Notes: a model not told the origin generated them from the letters alone. DNA of 64,000 nucleotides from Spirogloea muscicola (GCA_009602725.1 WELB01000135.1:47429-111428); one strand, 5' to 3'. Counted from the first letter of the stretch, positions 9,130-20,627 are shown. Numbers and translations are program-made.

Positions 9130-9459
9130 AGGGTCCGCAGACAAATTCGGCGAGCAGAGCCGAGGAGTATGGGCGATCCACATCAAATGGCATGCAGGCT
9201 TTCCAAACTGGGCTTGGGTGACTACAACGGGCACAGGGGTTAAGGGAACCATCGGTTACAAGAAGTAGCAATCTGAGTTATAAGTAGTGGTAAACCCCTA
9301 AACCCTAAACCATAAAGCCCAGATAAGTACTTAAGTCAATGCTTTACATTGGCATCTATTAAAGACTAGTTATAGAGTACCACTGACAGTGTCGACGAGT
9401 AGGTCAATGTGGTCTTGCTGAGCTCAGACAAAGCTCGAGCTTGCTACTGTATGCGATGC
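9130..9459. other. Unassigned stretch with a telomere-like tract
   Basis: No gene or known repeat is recognised apart from two CCCTAAA units at 9291-9311. GC is lower than in neighbouring LTR DNA. Confidence 0.4.
9291..9311 (-). repeat. Interstitial plant-type telomere repeat
   Basis: The stretch reads CCCCTAAACCCTAAACC, about two and a half units of the reverse complement of TTTAGGG, the telomere repeat of most plants and many green algae. Such short internal tracts are often left by double-strand-break repair. Confidence 0.5.
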
Positions 9460-10046
9460 CCCTTCTTGCCGCACCGGTAGCATGCTCGATCTTCCTTGGG
9501 GACGATCTTTGATTTCCCCTTGTGTACTACCGCCGACCGAGCTGCCGAGGCCTACCACTGTAGCCGTTCCAAGGCTTGAGACTCTTCACAACACAAGGTC
9601 CCAGTGCGTCACGGTCCTCACCTTGGAGCAGGCGCTTCTTTGTCGGGTACATTGAGAAGGATTGACGCGCTTGTTGAGTAAATTTGTCGAGTGACGTCAC
9701 TGCTTCATCCGTCAGTTTAGCAAGTTGGGACACCACCGCCACATGATGCGGAAGGCCGGCCTTGAACCTTTTGACTTGGTCCACGGCGTTCATATTACCA
9801 CACTTCATCAACAGGAGATGAAAATGCCGTAAGTAATCCTCAAAGTCGTCGTCGACCATACGGATAGCGTCGAGCTGATTACGAGCATTAAGCTCTGCAT
9901 GAACTTCGCCGCACAAGGTGGTCAATGAGCGAGTAAAGAAGGCCCAGGTATTATACTCTCTGGATGTAGACGACTTTGAGGATTACGTACGGCGTTCTCT
10001 CCTGTAAATGAAGTGTGGTACTATGACCGCCATGGACCAAGTCCAA
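9460..10046. mobile_element. Ty3/gypsy gag fragments in head-to-head orientation (fossil)
   Basis: The minus strand of about 9460-9966 encodes a Ty3/gypsy capsid segment (HAELNARNQLDAIRMVDDDF, then MKCGNM and the basic tail before the zinc knuckle), matching gag of the tandem elements at 49-64 kb. From 9967 a short plus-strand piece of the same gag region follows. It is a fragmentary, old copy with several breaks. Confidence 0.65.
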
Positions 10047-10782
10047 AGTGACGCGCGACGGTAACGCGCGGCGCGCCAGAAGAGGAGCTGCTCGGCGGTG
10101 CCGCCGCCGCATCGCCGCCGCGCCGCCGGAGCCGCCGCCCCATCGCCGCCGCGCCGCTTCCCGAGGTGAGCTACCCGGCGGTGCCGCCGGACTCGTAGTG
10201 ACACGCTTGTGACGCGTGTGGCGCCGCGCTGCGCAGGGCGGCGCCGCTTCCAGAAGGAAGCCGCGTAGCGTGGCTCTCGCGAGCCACCTGCCCTCACCAT
10301 CGTATCCCCCTCGTCGGGCCCGCCTCCTTGACGGTGGGCCTTGAGGCGAGCCTCCCAGAGACCCCTGGGGAGGGTGGCACATGAAGCGCCATAAGTAGGG
10401 CTGAGACCATACTCGCGGGGTACTCGGCCAACATCAATGAAGCCCGCGAGAGAGAGGCGCAGCCCTGCTGCCGCCTGCTGCCGCAGCCCGCCGACGCAGC
10501 TCTGCTGCTGCCTGCTGCTGCAGCCCGCCGCCGCATGCCGTCATCGCTGACCTTTATCGGCTCTCCTGTGAGTAAGACTGTGACTGCTCCTTTGAGGACA
10601 GTCGCTGGCCCGTACTTGAGAGGTAAATCGCTTCCTGTCGGCAGCGCCTCAGGGCAAGACTTCCACTGTGTAGAACCTGTGGTGCTTCACTGTGCTGGGG
10701 ATTTCCTCTCAACACCCCAGCGACCAAATACAATCAGGACGTCCTAACCTCTAACTGTGTATATAGGGATAAGAACGTCACA
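10047..10782 (+). mobile_element. LTR-A-like long terminal repeat (diverged)
   Basis: It holds GC-rich U3 sequence with GTGACGCG motifs, the GGGAGGGTGGCACATGAAGC core, the GAGAGAGGCGCAGCCCTGCTGCC tract and the R-U5 end reaching AACGTCACA. A decayed primer-site-like TTGTTATCAGAGG follows at 10783-10796, so it was the 5' LTR of an element. The U3 5' end is eroded. It is old. Confidence 0.6.
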
Positions 10783-10794
10783 TTTGTTATCAGA

Positions 10795-11392
10795 GGACGA
10801 CTTCGTACTTTCCCATATGGCGGCTGGATCTCCCGTGAGGTAAGTAGCGGCCATGCACAGGATGTCACAGGCGCCTTGTCACAGCACAAACCATGCGTTC
10901 ATTTACGGATCCAAGCAGCGAGGCTCCCCTGCTCATCGAACTTCGAGGGCTGGCATGGCTGGGCTTGCCCCAGCCGCGCACCATGGCTCACTTTAGTTTG
11001 GAGGTGACGAGTACGCTGCTCATCCGCGCACACACGGCTGATCAGGGCCTGTACCTGCTCGCTCAGCTGTATGTGCTCCCCGCTAGTACCCCCGTGTTGA
11101 AGGTGCTGAGCAAGGAGGTACGGGTCCTGATCAGCCGTATGTGCGCGGATGAGAAGCGTACTCGTCGCCTCTGAGCTGAAGTGAGCCATGGTGCGCGGCT
11201 GGGGCGAGCCCAGCCGTGCCAGCCCTCGAAGTTCAATGGGCCGGGGAGCCTCGCTGCTTGTCCGTGAAATTAACACATGATTTGTACTGTGCGAGGCGCC
11301 TGTGACGTCCCGTGTGGGGATTGCCGCTACTTACCTCACGGGAGATCCAGCCGCCATATGGGGAAGTACAAAGTCGTCCTCTACACCTAGAG
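10795..11392. repeat. Large imperfect palindrome of gag sequence
   Basis: The left arm (about 10795-11088) is the reverse complement of the right arm (about 11105-11392) at roughly 85-90 percent by eye. Anchors are GAGGACGACTT...CCATATGGCGGCTGG on the left against CCAGCCGCCATATGG...AAGTCGTCCTC on the right, and GACGAGTACGC...GGCTGATCAGG against CCTGATCAGCC...GCGTACTCGTC. Both arms carry the N-terminal gag segment of the local gypsy family. Confidence 0.75.
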
Positions 11393-12524
11393 AGTACAAC
11401 ACTTGGGACTTCTTTACGCGCTCATTGACCACATTGTACGGCAAAGCTCATGCAGAGCTTAATGCTCGTAGCCAGCTCGACGCCATACGTATGGTCAACG
11501 ACGATTTCGAGGATTACGTGCGGCGATCTCATCTACTATTGCTGAAGTGTGGCCGACATGAATGCTATGGACCAAGTCCAAAAATTCAAAGCTGGTCTCC
11601 CGTAGCACGTGGTGGTATTGTCCCAGCTTGATAAGCTCATGCATGAAGCAGTAACGTCCCTCGACAAGTCTATCGAGCAAGCGCGACAGTCTTTTCCCGA
11701 TGTGCCTGACAAAGAAGCCTGCTCTGAGGTGAGAACCGTGTCGCGCCAGGACCTTCTGTTGTGAAGTGTCTCAAGCCTCAGAATGGCTACAGTGGTAGGC
11801 CTCGGCAGCCGCCTCGGTCGGCGATGGTACCCAAGGTGAAATCAGAGTTCGTCCCCGAGGAAGATCGAGCATGCTAGTGATGCGGCAACAAGGGGCCTCG
11901 CATACAGGACTGCCCACAGCTGCCAAAGCCTCCGACGTCGGTTATGCCATCCTCCACACGCCCGAAGGGCCAGTACAAGGGTGAAGGGAAAAGTGAGTCC
12001 CCTTCCTTATCTCCCTTATGAGTTATTCAGCGGCATGGTGTGGAAATGCTGTTTGAACTTGTAGGACGAGTATGTCCAAAGTCTGTTGTGCCAGTAGTAC
12101 ACTCTGTGCATGTGCTTAGCGCTGGTGTACGAAGGCCCCCTTGTTGTTTGGGTTCCTACTATTCAGTTGCAGGAAGCAATGAGCATGAACCTAAGCTGGG
12201 TCAGTTTACGCGATACTAAAGACCTGGTCTTCCTTATTGTGCCGTGCAGTCGCGGAGTAAAACCTCTACCTCCAAAGGGCTGGCTTTGTTGTGTCACCAA
12301 AAGGCGGGCCACCTCCACGTGAAGTACCGAGGGGAGGGCGTTTCTCTAAAACCTCCTGAACTGCTCGTATTCGTAGCTCGTACTTATATTCTTACGGCAG
12401 AAAGTGCTTCGGCACTCAGCGCTCACGCGCCAACTATGTTGTTCTCAGGACTGGTGGCTGATCAGCCAGCCCAGATCCTTACAGATACGGGAGCTACAAT
12501 CTCCTGTGTTAGTAAGAATTGGTG

Positions 12525-13049
12525 AAGATCTGGGATTTGCTCAAAGGAACACGGCTCTCTTTCAGCCCATGATCAGTTTTATGCACGCGGTGCAGGCAAG
12601 ACAAACCCGACCAGTGGTTCATATCATTGAAAATGTCGAACCTCGGGAGATTCAACCCACGGCGCGGTTTGATTTTGCGACAGTTGGCGACATCCTTGGA
12701 CCTCATATGCAGCCTTTATTGGTTCGCTTGCAGATCGCAGGCGGGTTCATTTACCCAACTTGGCACTGGCACGCATGATGCATATCTGCATCGATAACCA
12801 ATACCGGCCTCCTGGACTATATGCTTATATGGCGCTAGATGCTAGCATAGAGGTTATGCCAGTTGTGTACGGGTCCAACAGTGAGCTTCACTTCAATCAG
12901 CCAGATTCAGAACGCATCACCTTTCTAACTCTAATAGCGACGGTGGCCTCCGAGGGGTTCGGATCGCACTTTGAAAGGAAAGGGCCAGGCATGGTCAGAT
13001 TAAAGGGTACCAACATCTTCGGGAACCCATTTCTCGAGAGAGGGAGAGA
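12525..13049 (+). mobile_element. Cytosine-C5 methyltransferase-like domain in a retroelement fossil
   Basis: At about 12525 the host gypsy protease homology stops and unrelated sequence begins. Recognisable C5-methyltransferase features are IIENVEP (motif VI, ENV), ILGPH and, about 30 residues on, IGSLADRRRVH followed by NLA, which resembles the motif VIII Q-x-R-x-R region in its retroelement form (GSxAHRxRxxWTNL). Farther on are ITFLTLIATVASEGFG and PFLER, resembling the segment before motif X. Methyltransferase genes captured by eukaryotic retrotransposons are known, so a link with the second-lineage gypsy piece at 13684-14340 is likely. Only the C-terminal half is recognisable; it is broken. 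The assignment is by eye. Confidence 0.5.
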
Positions 13050-13505
13050 GCCGACGAATTCGCAGCCCTGGCCATCGATGTCCACGGGCCCTATGGCCGT
13101 GGCTGGCTGGACCTCCTCCAGCGGCTTGCCTGGCAGGCCATCGAGCGGCGGCCGGGTCTGCCAGGGGGGGCTGCCCGGCTTCAACGCGGCCGGCTCCCTG
13201 GCCCAGGTATACCGGATGCGGCTCTCCGTGTCCCTCCAACGCTCCCTCGCCTATGCCGTCCACTCGCGTACGGGCTGCGCTATCGCGGCTGCTTCTGGGT
13301 CGGTCTGGATGCATCTTTTCCTGCGTCGAGCTACTCCGTCCTGCTGTTGCTCACCCGAGGGTATTGAGCTTCCTGTGATTTCGTCGTGTCTTGTTCTCTA
13401 GCTGCCTAGCTGTGTGTTATTTGTATTTTGGCTTTTGACATTGTCCATTCTTTCTGGGCTGGCTTTGCTGGCCCCCTTTCTCTATGGGCGCGCACTTTCT
13501 TCTGA
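13050..13505 (+). mobile_element. 5'-truncated LINE copy with 3' tail F
   Basis: The segment encodes DEFAALAIDVHGPYGRGWLDLL, then in a shifted frame FNAAGSLAQVYRMRLSVSLQRS, and ends LLTRGY and stop at 13365-13367. These match the C-terminal ~110 residues of the full-length LINE. The tail at 13432-13503 has TGACATTGTCCATTC, GGGCTGGCTTTGCTGGCCCC and CTATGGGCGCGCACTTTCT. It sits inside the methyltransferase-like retroelement fossil. Confidence 0.75.
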
Positions 13506-13540
13506 GAGAAAAGCGGGGCCGAATTGACTGGTGGCTGGGA

Positions 13541-13583
13541 GAAGCAAGCCAGCCCAAAAGGAATGGACAAGGTCAAGAGATGA
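13541..13583 (-). repeat. LINE tail copy G, reverse orientation
   Basis: The reverse complement reads CTTGTCCATTCCTTTTGGG then GCTGGCTTGC, the tail core. Only the 5' half of the tail remains. It lies between two plus-strand tails (F and H). Confidence 0.5.
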
Positions 13584-13623
13584 GAGAGCCATGGGTTACG
13601 AACCCGGATAAATTAGTCTACTC

Positions 13624-13688
13624 CACCACTCTTTTGGGCTGGCTTTGCCGGCCACTATTCTCTATGGGCGAGCACATTCTTTTAGAAC
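13624..13688 (+). repeat. LINE tail copy H
   Basis: It contains TTTTGGGCTGGCTTTGCCGG followed by CACTATTCTCTATGGGCGAG and CACATTCTTTTAG. It lacks the upstream GGACATTGTCC palindrome, so it is a very short 5'-truncated LINE copy. Confidence 0.55.
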
Positions 13689-14429
13689 AAATGTCGAACT
13701 CACTGGGCAGGCATTCGATGCGAAAATTCTATGTCTTGGGTATCAAGTGTCACGAATGCCATCCAGGCTAAGAGGAAGGTCAAACAACAGCTTCACAACA
13801 ATGATCCTCGAAGCTTTCCAACTTTAGACATCAGTCTTCTGAAATTGTTCGATCCTGTTGATGATGACACTGGGGACATCTGAAAACGAAAGTCCATCAG
13901 GCAGGTCTGCCATTCTTTGACAGGGTATCAGTGGCAGCTTGGTCCTGACCTGACCGCAGTGAATCAATCCAATAAATTTAACCTACTGCATATTAATCTT
14001 ACTTCTTTTGCTCTTTCATCGGCTGATCTGGGTACCTATGTCGGTGCCAAGTTTCAAATTCAGCTCATAGATGAACGTCCTGTTTTCCGTCAACGGTATC
14101 CATTATCTAAGGTTGCGAATGACTTCATAGATAACAAATGCCGACAATTGTTAGCGACTGATTTGTACAACCATCCAACGGTTCTTATGCTGCCCCCACG
14201 ATTATTCCAGCCAAGAAAGATGAATTTGGCAATTGCACAGATTAGGAGAATGTGTGGTGATGATCGTTGACTCAATTTGTCCACACCTCTCGATCGACAT
14301 CCTATGTCTGTGTGGAAGACAGCAATAATTTTAAGCATTAGATCTTAGGCAAGGATCCAGCCAAATCGACATTTAGCCCAACGACAGGCACAAGACCGCT
14401 TTCTGGGAGTCCGTGAAGGTGTGTGACGA
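13689..14429 (+). mobile_element. Second, lower-GC Ty3/gypsy lineage: reverse-transcriptase N-terminal region (fossil)
   Basis: The segment about 14050-14330 encodes a gypsy-type reverse-transcriptase start (IQLIDERPVFRQRYPLSKV, then a segment with PTIIPAKKDEFG and MCGDDR, then STPLDRHPM). It is more AT-rich and clearly different from the LTR-A family RT ([12 protein letters not shown]). The stretch 13689-13800 (LTGQAFDAKILCLGYQV) resembles the extreme C-terminus of the methyltransferase-like region before the LINE insertion. Both pieces probably belong to one inserted element. It is broken and old. The main gypsy family resumes at about 14430. Confidence 0.55.
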
Positions 14430-17204
14430 TGGTTTAGTTATAAAACCGACTGGTATCTCGCAAGCTACATTGACAAAATCATGGGCCTGTGACGAATCCC
14501 TCTACGCATTCGAAAATATCAGACGGTTGTGTCGGCCATGTCATTGAGTTGGCACTGGGCTTTGATGTGATATTGGGCGATGATTAATTGTGTGCAACCC
14601 CGGCCCTTCTCGATTTTGATGACACGCGGACTTGCTCGGGCTGACGGGGTTCTCGTCATTTTGTACTGTACAAAGACGTCTCCCTTGTATCATCGCCTGT
14701 GACAGACTCCTATATTGAGCTGTCGGCTGTGCAGTTAAGGAGGGTCCTGCACGCAGAACCCACCTTGGCTGTGGATCTGCTTATGGTGATGAAAGATGAG
14801 TCCCCACCTGACTCAGTAGTATAGAGTAATGTGGCCTCACATGCTGCGGCTCTTGACAGTTTGTTGACGAAATTTCCGGATGTGTTCCCCGATGTTCTAC
14901 CAAACAACGGTTTGCCTCCTGACCGAGCGTGGCTTATACAACTCCACTGGAGCCCGGCGCTTCGCCGGCCTACCATATCGACTGAGTCCTCTCGAATCTC
15001 GGGAGATGCACTCCCAAGAGGAGGAACTGCTACGGAAAGGGCACATTGAGCCATCCCAGTGGCCGTATGGTGCACCAACCATATCGTGAAAAAGAAAGAT
15101 GGTAGTCTTCAGAATGTGCATCGATTATCGAGCCTTGAAGAAGCTCACTGTCAAGAACCGGTATCGTTTGCCTCGAGTTGACGATCGTCTCGCGGGAACC
15201 AATAAGTTCAGCTCCCTCGATCTGCAATGCGGATACCATCAAATTCGTATCTCACCTGAGGACGTCCCGAAGTCGGCGTTCCGTACGCCGCTCTGTCACT
15301 TCCAGTGTAAGGTGCTCAGCTTTGGATTAAGCAATGCACCTGTCAAATTTCACGCTGTGATGACGAAAGTCTTTGGCCCCCTACTGTATGAGTTTGTGGT
15401 AGTCCAGCTGGATGACATACTGGTGTTCGGTAAAGCGCCTGAGGATCGCGTACAACACCTGCGGCAAGTGCTGCAATACTGCATGCCAAATGTATGCTAA
15501 GAAATACAAATTTGTATGTAACGAGACTGAGCTGACATACTTAGGGCATGTTGTGGGCAAAGACGGGGTACGCGTCGACCCCAACAAGACTGCAGTAATG
15601 AAGGACTGGCCAGTGCCACGGAATGCGCCAGCGTTGCTTCTTGGAAAACGCAAATTGCTTCCCAAGTTCCTACAAGGATACGGAAGTATGGCATCTCCTC
15701 GTAAGTAGTCAGCTGGGTGTGGATGTCAGAATGCCAGAGGGCATTCGAGGATATGGAGGGGGTGAATCCACCCGTTTTGGCCTTGCCTCGAGAAGGCCTG
15801 CCATTCGAAGTAGTATGTGACGCCTCTGTGATCGACATTGGTGCCGTACTCTTGCAGGAGGGTTACCCCGAAGCATTTGAAAGTTGTCTGCTTCGTCCTG
15901 CAGAGCGTAATCACACTGTGGGGGAGCAAGAGCCCCTTGCTGTTGTGCACGTCCCACGTGTGTGGGGATGCTATCTCGAGGGTGTTGACTTTGCGGTTGT
16001 AAGGGACCACTGTCCGTTGACCTACTTTCACACACAACAGGAATTGAGCGGGCGTCAAGCATGGTGGGCTGAGTGCATGGCTACATTCCATTCCCAGTGG
16101 GTGTACCGCCCTGGAAGGATGAATGTTGCGGACCTGGTGAGCCGCAACATTGCAGGGGCTGCTGTGGCGGCTGTCTTGCACGCTTCAAGTATTCAGACCG
16201 CAGACGTGCTAGTAGCTATCAAGTCATGCTGCAATCGTTTGCAGAGACTGACGTAAAGGTCTGGCTGAGTGCCACGGAATGTGCCGCAATTGCGTTCCTT
16301 TCGGACTTCGCACAGTATACTTGTTCCTGTTAGGTTCCTGCCAAGACACGGGAGTATAGCATCTCCTCTCACGAAGCTCACTCGTAAGGACGTACCCTGG
16401 AGTGGACGTCCGACGTCCAAATGGCCGCGGACATTTGAGGAAAACCAAAACAATTTCTAGTATCCCGACCTCTTTTAGGCCTTGCCTTGATAAGGCGCTC
16501 CATTGTAGTCATATGTGGTCTGACGCCTCTTTGTTCGGCATTTGCCGTTGTCTTGCAGGTGGGACACCCCGCAGCGTTTGAGACTCGCCTAGTCAGTCCT
16601 GCAGGACGCATCTCGACTACGGGGGAGCAAGAGCTCCTTGCCGTTGTGCACGCCCTCCATGTGTGGCGATGCCATCTCGAGGGTGCTGAATTTACGGTTG
16701 TATCGGGCCATCGCCCGTAGACCTACTTTCACACACAGCAGCAATCGAGCAGGCGTCAAGCTTGATGAGCTAATTGTACAGTAAAATTCCAATCCAGTGG
16801 GTGTACCACCCTGGAGTTATCAGTGCTGCGGACCCAGTGGCCGCAACATGGCAGGGCCAACTGTGGCGCTGTCTTGTGTGCCACAAGGGCTCAGACCGCA
16901 GACGTGCGGCCTGGACTACCCGTGGGGCCGCTCGGCAGTGCACACCAGCCTCTCTGAGCGCTGTCTGCGTATTCGGGGTGGGTATGGCACAGACCCTTGG
17001 TTTGCACGAGCAACCAAACCACGCACAGTAGTGTGACCAAGGCTTCTGGTGGTGAGGTGACGCCATTGTGGTGCCCAACTGCATGCCTTGCGCACTAGTA
17101 TCATGCAAGCGATGCATGAGCCTCCGTACAGTGGTCATTTAAGTATTGAAAAGACAAAGAAAGCTATCCAGCTTCTCTTTTGGTAGCCGGGCTTGCAGGT
17201 CCAC

Positions 17205-17221
17205 GTTTAGGGTTTAGGGTT
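17205..17221 (+). repeat. Interstitial plant-type telomere repeat inside the gypsy integrase region
   Basis: Two units of TTTAGGG stand where other family copies have ordinary integrase sequence; the flanks match the family on both sides. This looks like telomere-repeat filler added at a repaired break. Confidence 0.65.
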
Positions 17222-18185
17222 GTGAAGACTCGTGCCACCTGCCAGCGTATTTAGCTCTCGCAAGCCTGCCGGGTGGCTCCAACCTCTGGAGATTCCTCCG
17301 CGGAATTGGTCTGATGTAGGAGATTTCATCACCCAGTTGCCCAAGACGCACGACGGCTGTGAACTATTTGTCGTGTCTGTGGATCGTTTAGGTAAATGGT
17401 GCATTTTGTACCTACGATCGCATGGGTGTCCGCTAGGAAAGGTGCTGGCACGTTTGTGGACCGAGTGTGGAAAGTGCACGGAGTACCCGAGCAAGTCGTC
17501 TCTGACCGCGACTATCGCTTCCCGAATCACTTCTGGGAAGAAGTGTGCAGGCTTATTGGCACCAAGCAATCCATGTCCACAGCTTCCCACCCACACAAAG
17601 ACGGTCAATGCGAGACGATGAATTGCGTGTCGAAAGGCATGCTAAGGCATTCTGTAAACCCCAGTCAGGCTGACTAGGACAAGTATCTTGCTCCAGCGAG
17701 CTGTGACAACGCTCTACCAAATAATCACCCTCTTTCCTGATTGTCAGCAGCCCCGAGCACCTTTGCAGGCGGGGAGGCCGGAGCGAGTTCCGGCTGCAGT
17801 AAGCTTTACCAGTGACCTCCTGGAAGCTCAGCGGAGGGCTGGGCAATTGTTGACAATTGCTCTGAACCGCGCCAAGAGCACTATACTGATCACCGTTGTT
17901 AAGATATGTCCTTCGACGTGGGTGCCCCGTGCTATTGCGCACTAAGCACCTAGCCTTGCGGGCTTTGGGTACGCACAAGTTGCTGCAAAGTGGGTTGGAC
18001 CCTTCTATGTAGTGCGCCTGGTCGGCAAGGTCGCATATGAGCTTGATACACCGGTACAATTAAAACCCACACAGTTATAATCTGTCTCAGCTCGAGCCAT
18101 GTTATACAGATGACCGTGTCCACATGCCCCCACCTCCCCTCGTTCTTGACAGCGAGGAAGAGTTTCCAGTGGAGGAGACTTTGTC

Positions 18186-19051
18186 TGTAGCGTCCACTGG
18201 CGTTTGGGAATGCCAAGTGGTACTGGTAATGTTGGAAGGCCATTGGGCTTCATACCGCGCGTGCACATGGCATAGCCTAGCGCAGTGCACGTGGCACCGA
18301 CCGGGAGTTGGCGCTGTACGTGTGGCATCGTCCGGGAGTTGTACTGCCAGGGAGGCGTTGCTTCGATGCACGTGGGAATTGCACTCCAGTCGGTGGGCGC
18401 TGCCTCGCTGTCAGCAAGACCGCCTTGGAGCCGTACCCTTGTCAGCGTGCGCTGCTTCGCTGTAAGCGGCATCGCCCCTGGAGTTGTACTCCACCCGCCC
18501 TGCGCTGCTTCGCTGCAAGCGGCAGCGTCCAGCAGTCAACGGGGGCCACGCCCCTGAATCCTGGATGCCCATTGTCGGGTACGCCCCTCTGGGAGACGAC
18601 CTGGGGCTATATTCATCACACCCTCTGGAGAGGGGTGGCAGGTGGAACGCTATATATAAGTATATATATGTGTAGCCAGACTCATCAGTCGGACCAGTGA
18701 CGCCGAGAGAGGCACAGCCCTGCTTGCCTGCTGCCGCAGCAGCTGCCACAGCTCTGCTGCCATCGTCTGCGGCTCAGCCCGTCGCCGCAGCTCGTTGCTG
18801 CACATCACCGGCTCCCCGTAAGTGCCATTGATACGCCCCATTTGGATACAGCTACTAAGCCAGACCTTCAATAGACTTGCCGCCCTCTGGCGGCGCCTCA
18901 GGGTAAGACTTCCGCTGTGTTGTATGCGTGAGTGAGCGCCATGTGCTCTGGCGTCCCATCTGTAGGGGGTTAGTTCCTTAACCCCCTAGGTCCGAACTCC
19001 AATAAGGACGTACTAACCCCTGGTTGCGTACAAAGAGATCAGAGCATCACA
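18186..19051 (+). mobile_element. Solo LTR-C in the chromodomain of the old gypsy fossil
   Basis: It begins TGTAGCGTCCACTGG and ends GAGCATCACA. The flanks TTGTC (18181-18185) and CTGTC (19052-19056) form a nearly perfect 5-bp TSD, and host gypsy sequence continues on both sides. Its U3 (about 18275-18535) contains diverged tandem units of about 60 bp with GCGCTGCTTCGCT. A TATA-like stretch CTATATATAAGTATATATA lies at 18649-18667. No internal region remains. Confidence 0.8.
18275..18535 (+). repeat. Diverged tandem repeat (about 60-bp units) in the U3 of LTR-C
   Basis: Recurring parts are GGCATCG-CC-GGAGTTGTACTCCA and GCGCTGCTTCGCT(G/C)AAGCG, in about four to five imperfect units. Other LTR-C copies hold fewer units (two at 22090-22185). 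Confidence 0.55.
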
Positions 19052-19719
19052 CTGTCACACCGGGACATCTCCGGGGGCGTGGTACCTTGTCCCGTAAGTA
19101 CCTTGTCAAGTGGTGAGGCCAAAGGCCTGAGCACAGTACATGGGGATCTGCGATCGATCTTGCAAATTGTCCTTCCCTCGTACAGAAGTATCTAACAGGA
19201 GGCAACACCTCTTCTCTCGGTCGTCCACTCTCTTCAGCCGGGCTTGATAACGATGGCTTAACCTCTTACTGTAATGAACCAGCCGTTTTTTGAAGCCACA
19301 TGGCTCTGTTGGCATTACATGACCGGCCATTTGGGACAAGTGGCCCGCCAGGTGGCGGGCTGGCTTGCCGGGCAGGTGCCCCGCCCAGAGGCGGGCCCCG
19401 CCCGTGCTAAAATACCCTCGCCAGGATCCACCCGTTCAAGGGAGGACCTTTGGCCTGCCGCAAGGCGGGCCTTTGGGCGACCCACTCACACCCCTGGAGG
19501 GGTTGGCACGGGCAAGCACGAGGAGCCTTGGGGGCTGAGGCTCGACAAGGAGTTCGGACCGGTGAAGCCCAGGAGCAGCCTTGCCGCTGCTCGCCGCCGC
19601 AGCCGCCGCCGCAGCCTGCTGCGGGGCTCGCTGCGGGGGGTCCGTGGCTGCGCCCGTAAAGGGCCAGTTGCTGGCTCGCGCCCAGGAGGTGGACTCGCCG
19701 CCGGACGGCGGCGCCACAG

Positions 19720-20620
19720 TGTAACGTCCCCGCCGTTTACGGGACGCTTGACTCCGACTTCAGCGCTATGGTGTAACCACTGACGCGCACGTGCCTGACG
19801 CGTGCGACGCGCGTGCGACGCGCAAGGAACCCGCGCGAGGTGCCGCGCGGTGTACCGCGCCTGCTGACGATGTGACGCGCAGGCGCGCCGCCTCCAGCCG
19901 AGGTGGCGAATTCTGGACTTTCAGAGAGAAGCTCCTCGGCATATTCTTGATACTGCCGCCGTGCTCGCATTGACGTGTATGCGACACGTGTGGCGCGCCC
20001 GTGACGCCGCGCCACACCTGTGACCCAGTGGCGGCGCCGCAAGCCGGCGCCGCAGGGCGCCGCTTGGCGGCACCGCAGTCAGAGCGCCGCCGCTTGGTGG
20101 CGCCGCAGGACGGCCGCCGCTTCCGGAAGGGAGCCACGTGGCCGCCCTCGTACTAGATTCCCCTTGTCACGGGCCCGCCTCCCCCAGGTGGGCCCTGAGA
20201 CGAACCTCCCAGAGTCCCCTGGGGAGGGTGGGACATGATGCACTACAAGTAGGGCTGAGAGCAGACTCGGGTCACTCGGTCAATCTCAGTGAAGCCCGCG
20301 AGAGAGAGGCGCAGCCCCGGTGCCGCCTGCTGCCGCAGCCCGCCGACGCAGCCCTGCTGCTGCCTGCTGCCGCAGCCCGTCGCCGCATCCGGTCGTCGCG
20401 GATCTTCATCGGCTCTCCGTGAGTAAGACTGTGACTGCAGTCGCTGGCCCGCACTCGAGAGGTAAGCTGCTGCCTGTCGGCAGCATCTCCGGGCAAGACT
20501 TCCACTGTTTAGAACACGTGGTGCCTCGCTGTGCTTGGGGTCTTCTCTAAATCCCAATGACCGAAACCAATCAGGACTAATTGACCCTTGATTGTGCTCC
20601 TAAGGATCAGGAATGCTTCA
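19720..20620 (+). mobile_element. Solo LTR-A nested in LTR-B
   Basis: It begins TGTAACGTCCCCGCCG and ends GGAATGCTTCA, 901 bp. TSD CACAG is perfect (19715-19719 and 20621-20625). No primer site follows the end, so it is a solo LTR left by LTR-LTR recombination. Confidence 0.85.
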
Positions 20621-20627
20621 CACAGGG

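Noticed and set aside
13585-13630. tRNA-like T-arm (reverse complement has GGGTTCGTAACCC)
   Set aside because: No acceptor stem, D-arm or anticodon stem can be paired around it; it is probably chance or an old fragment.
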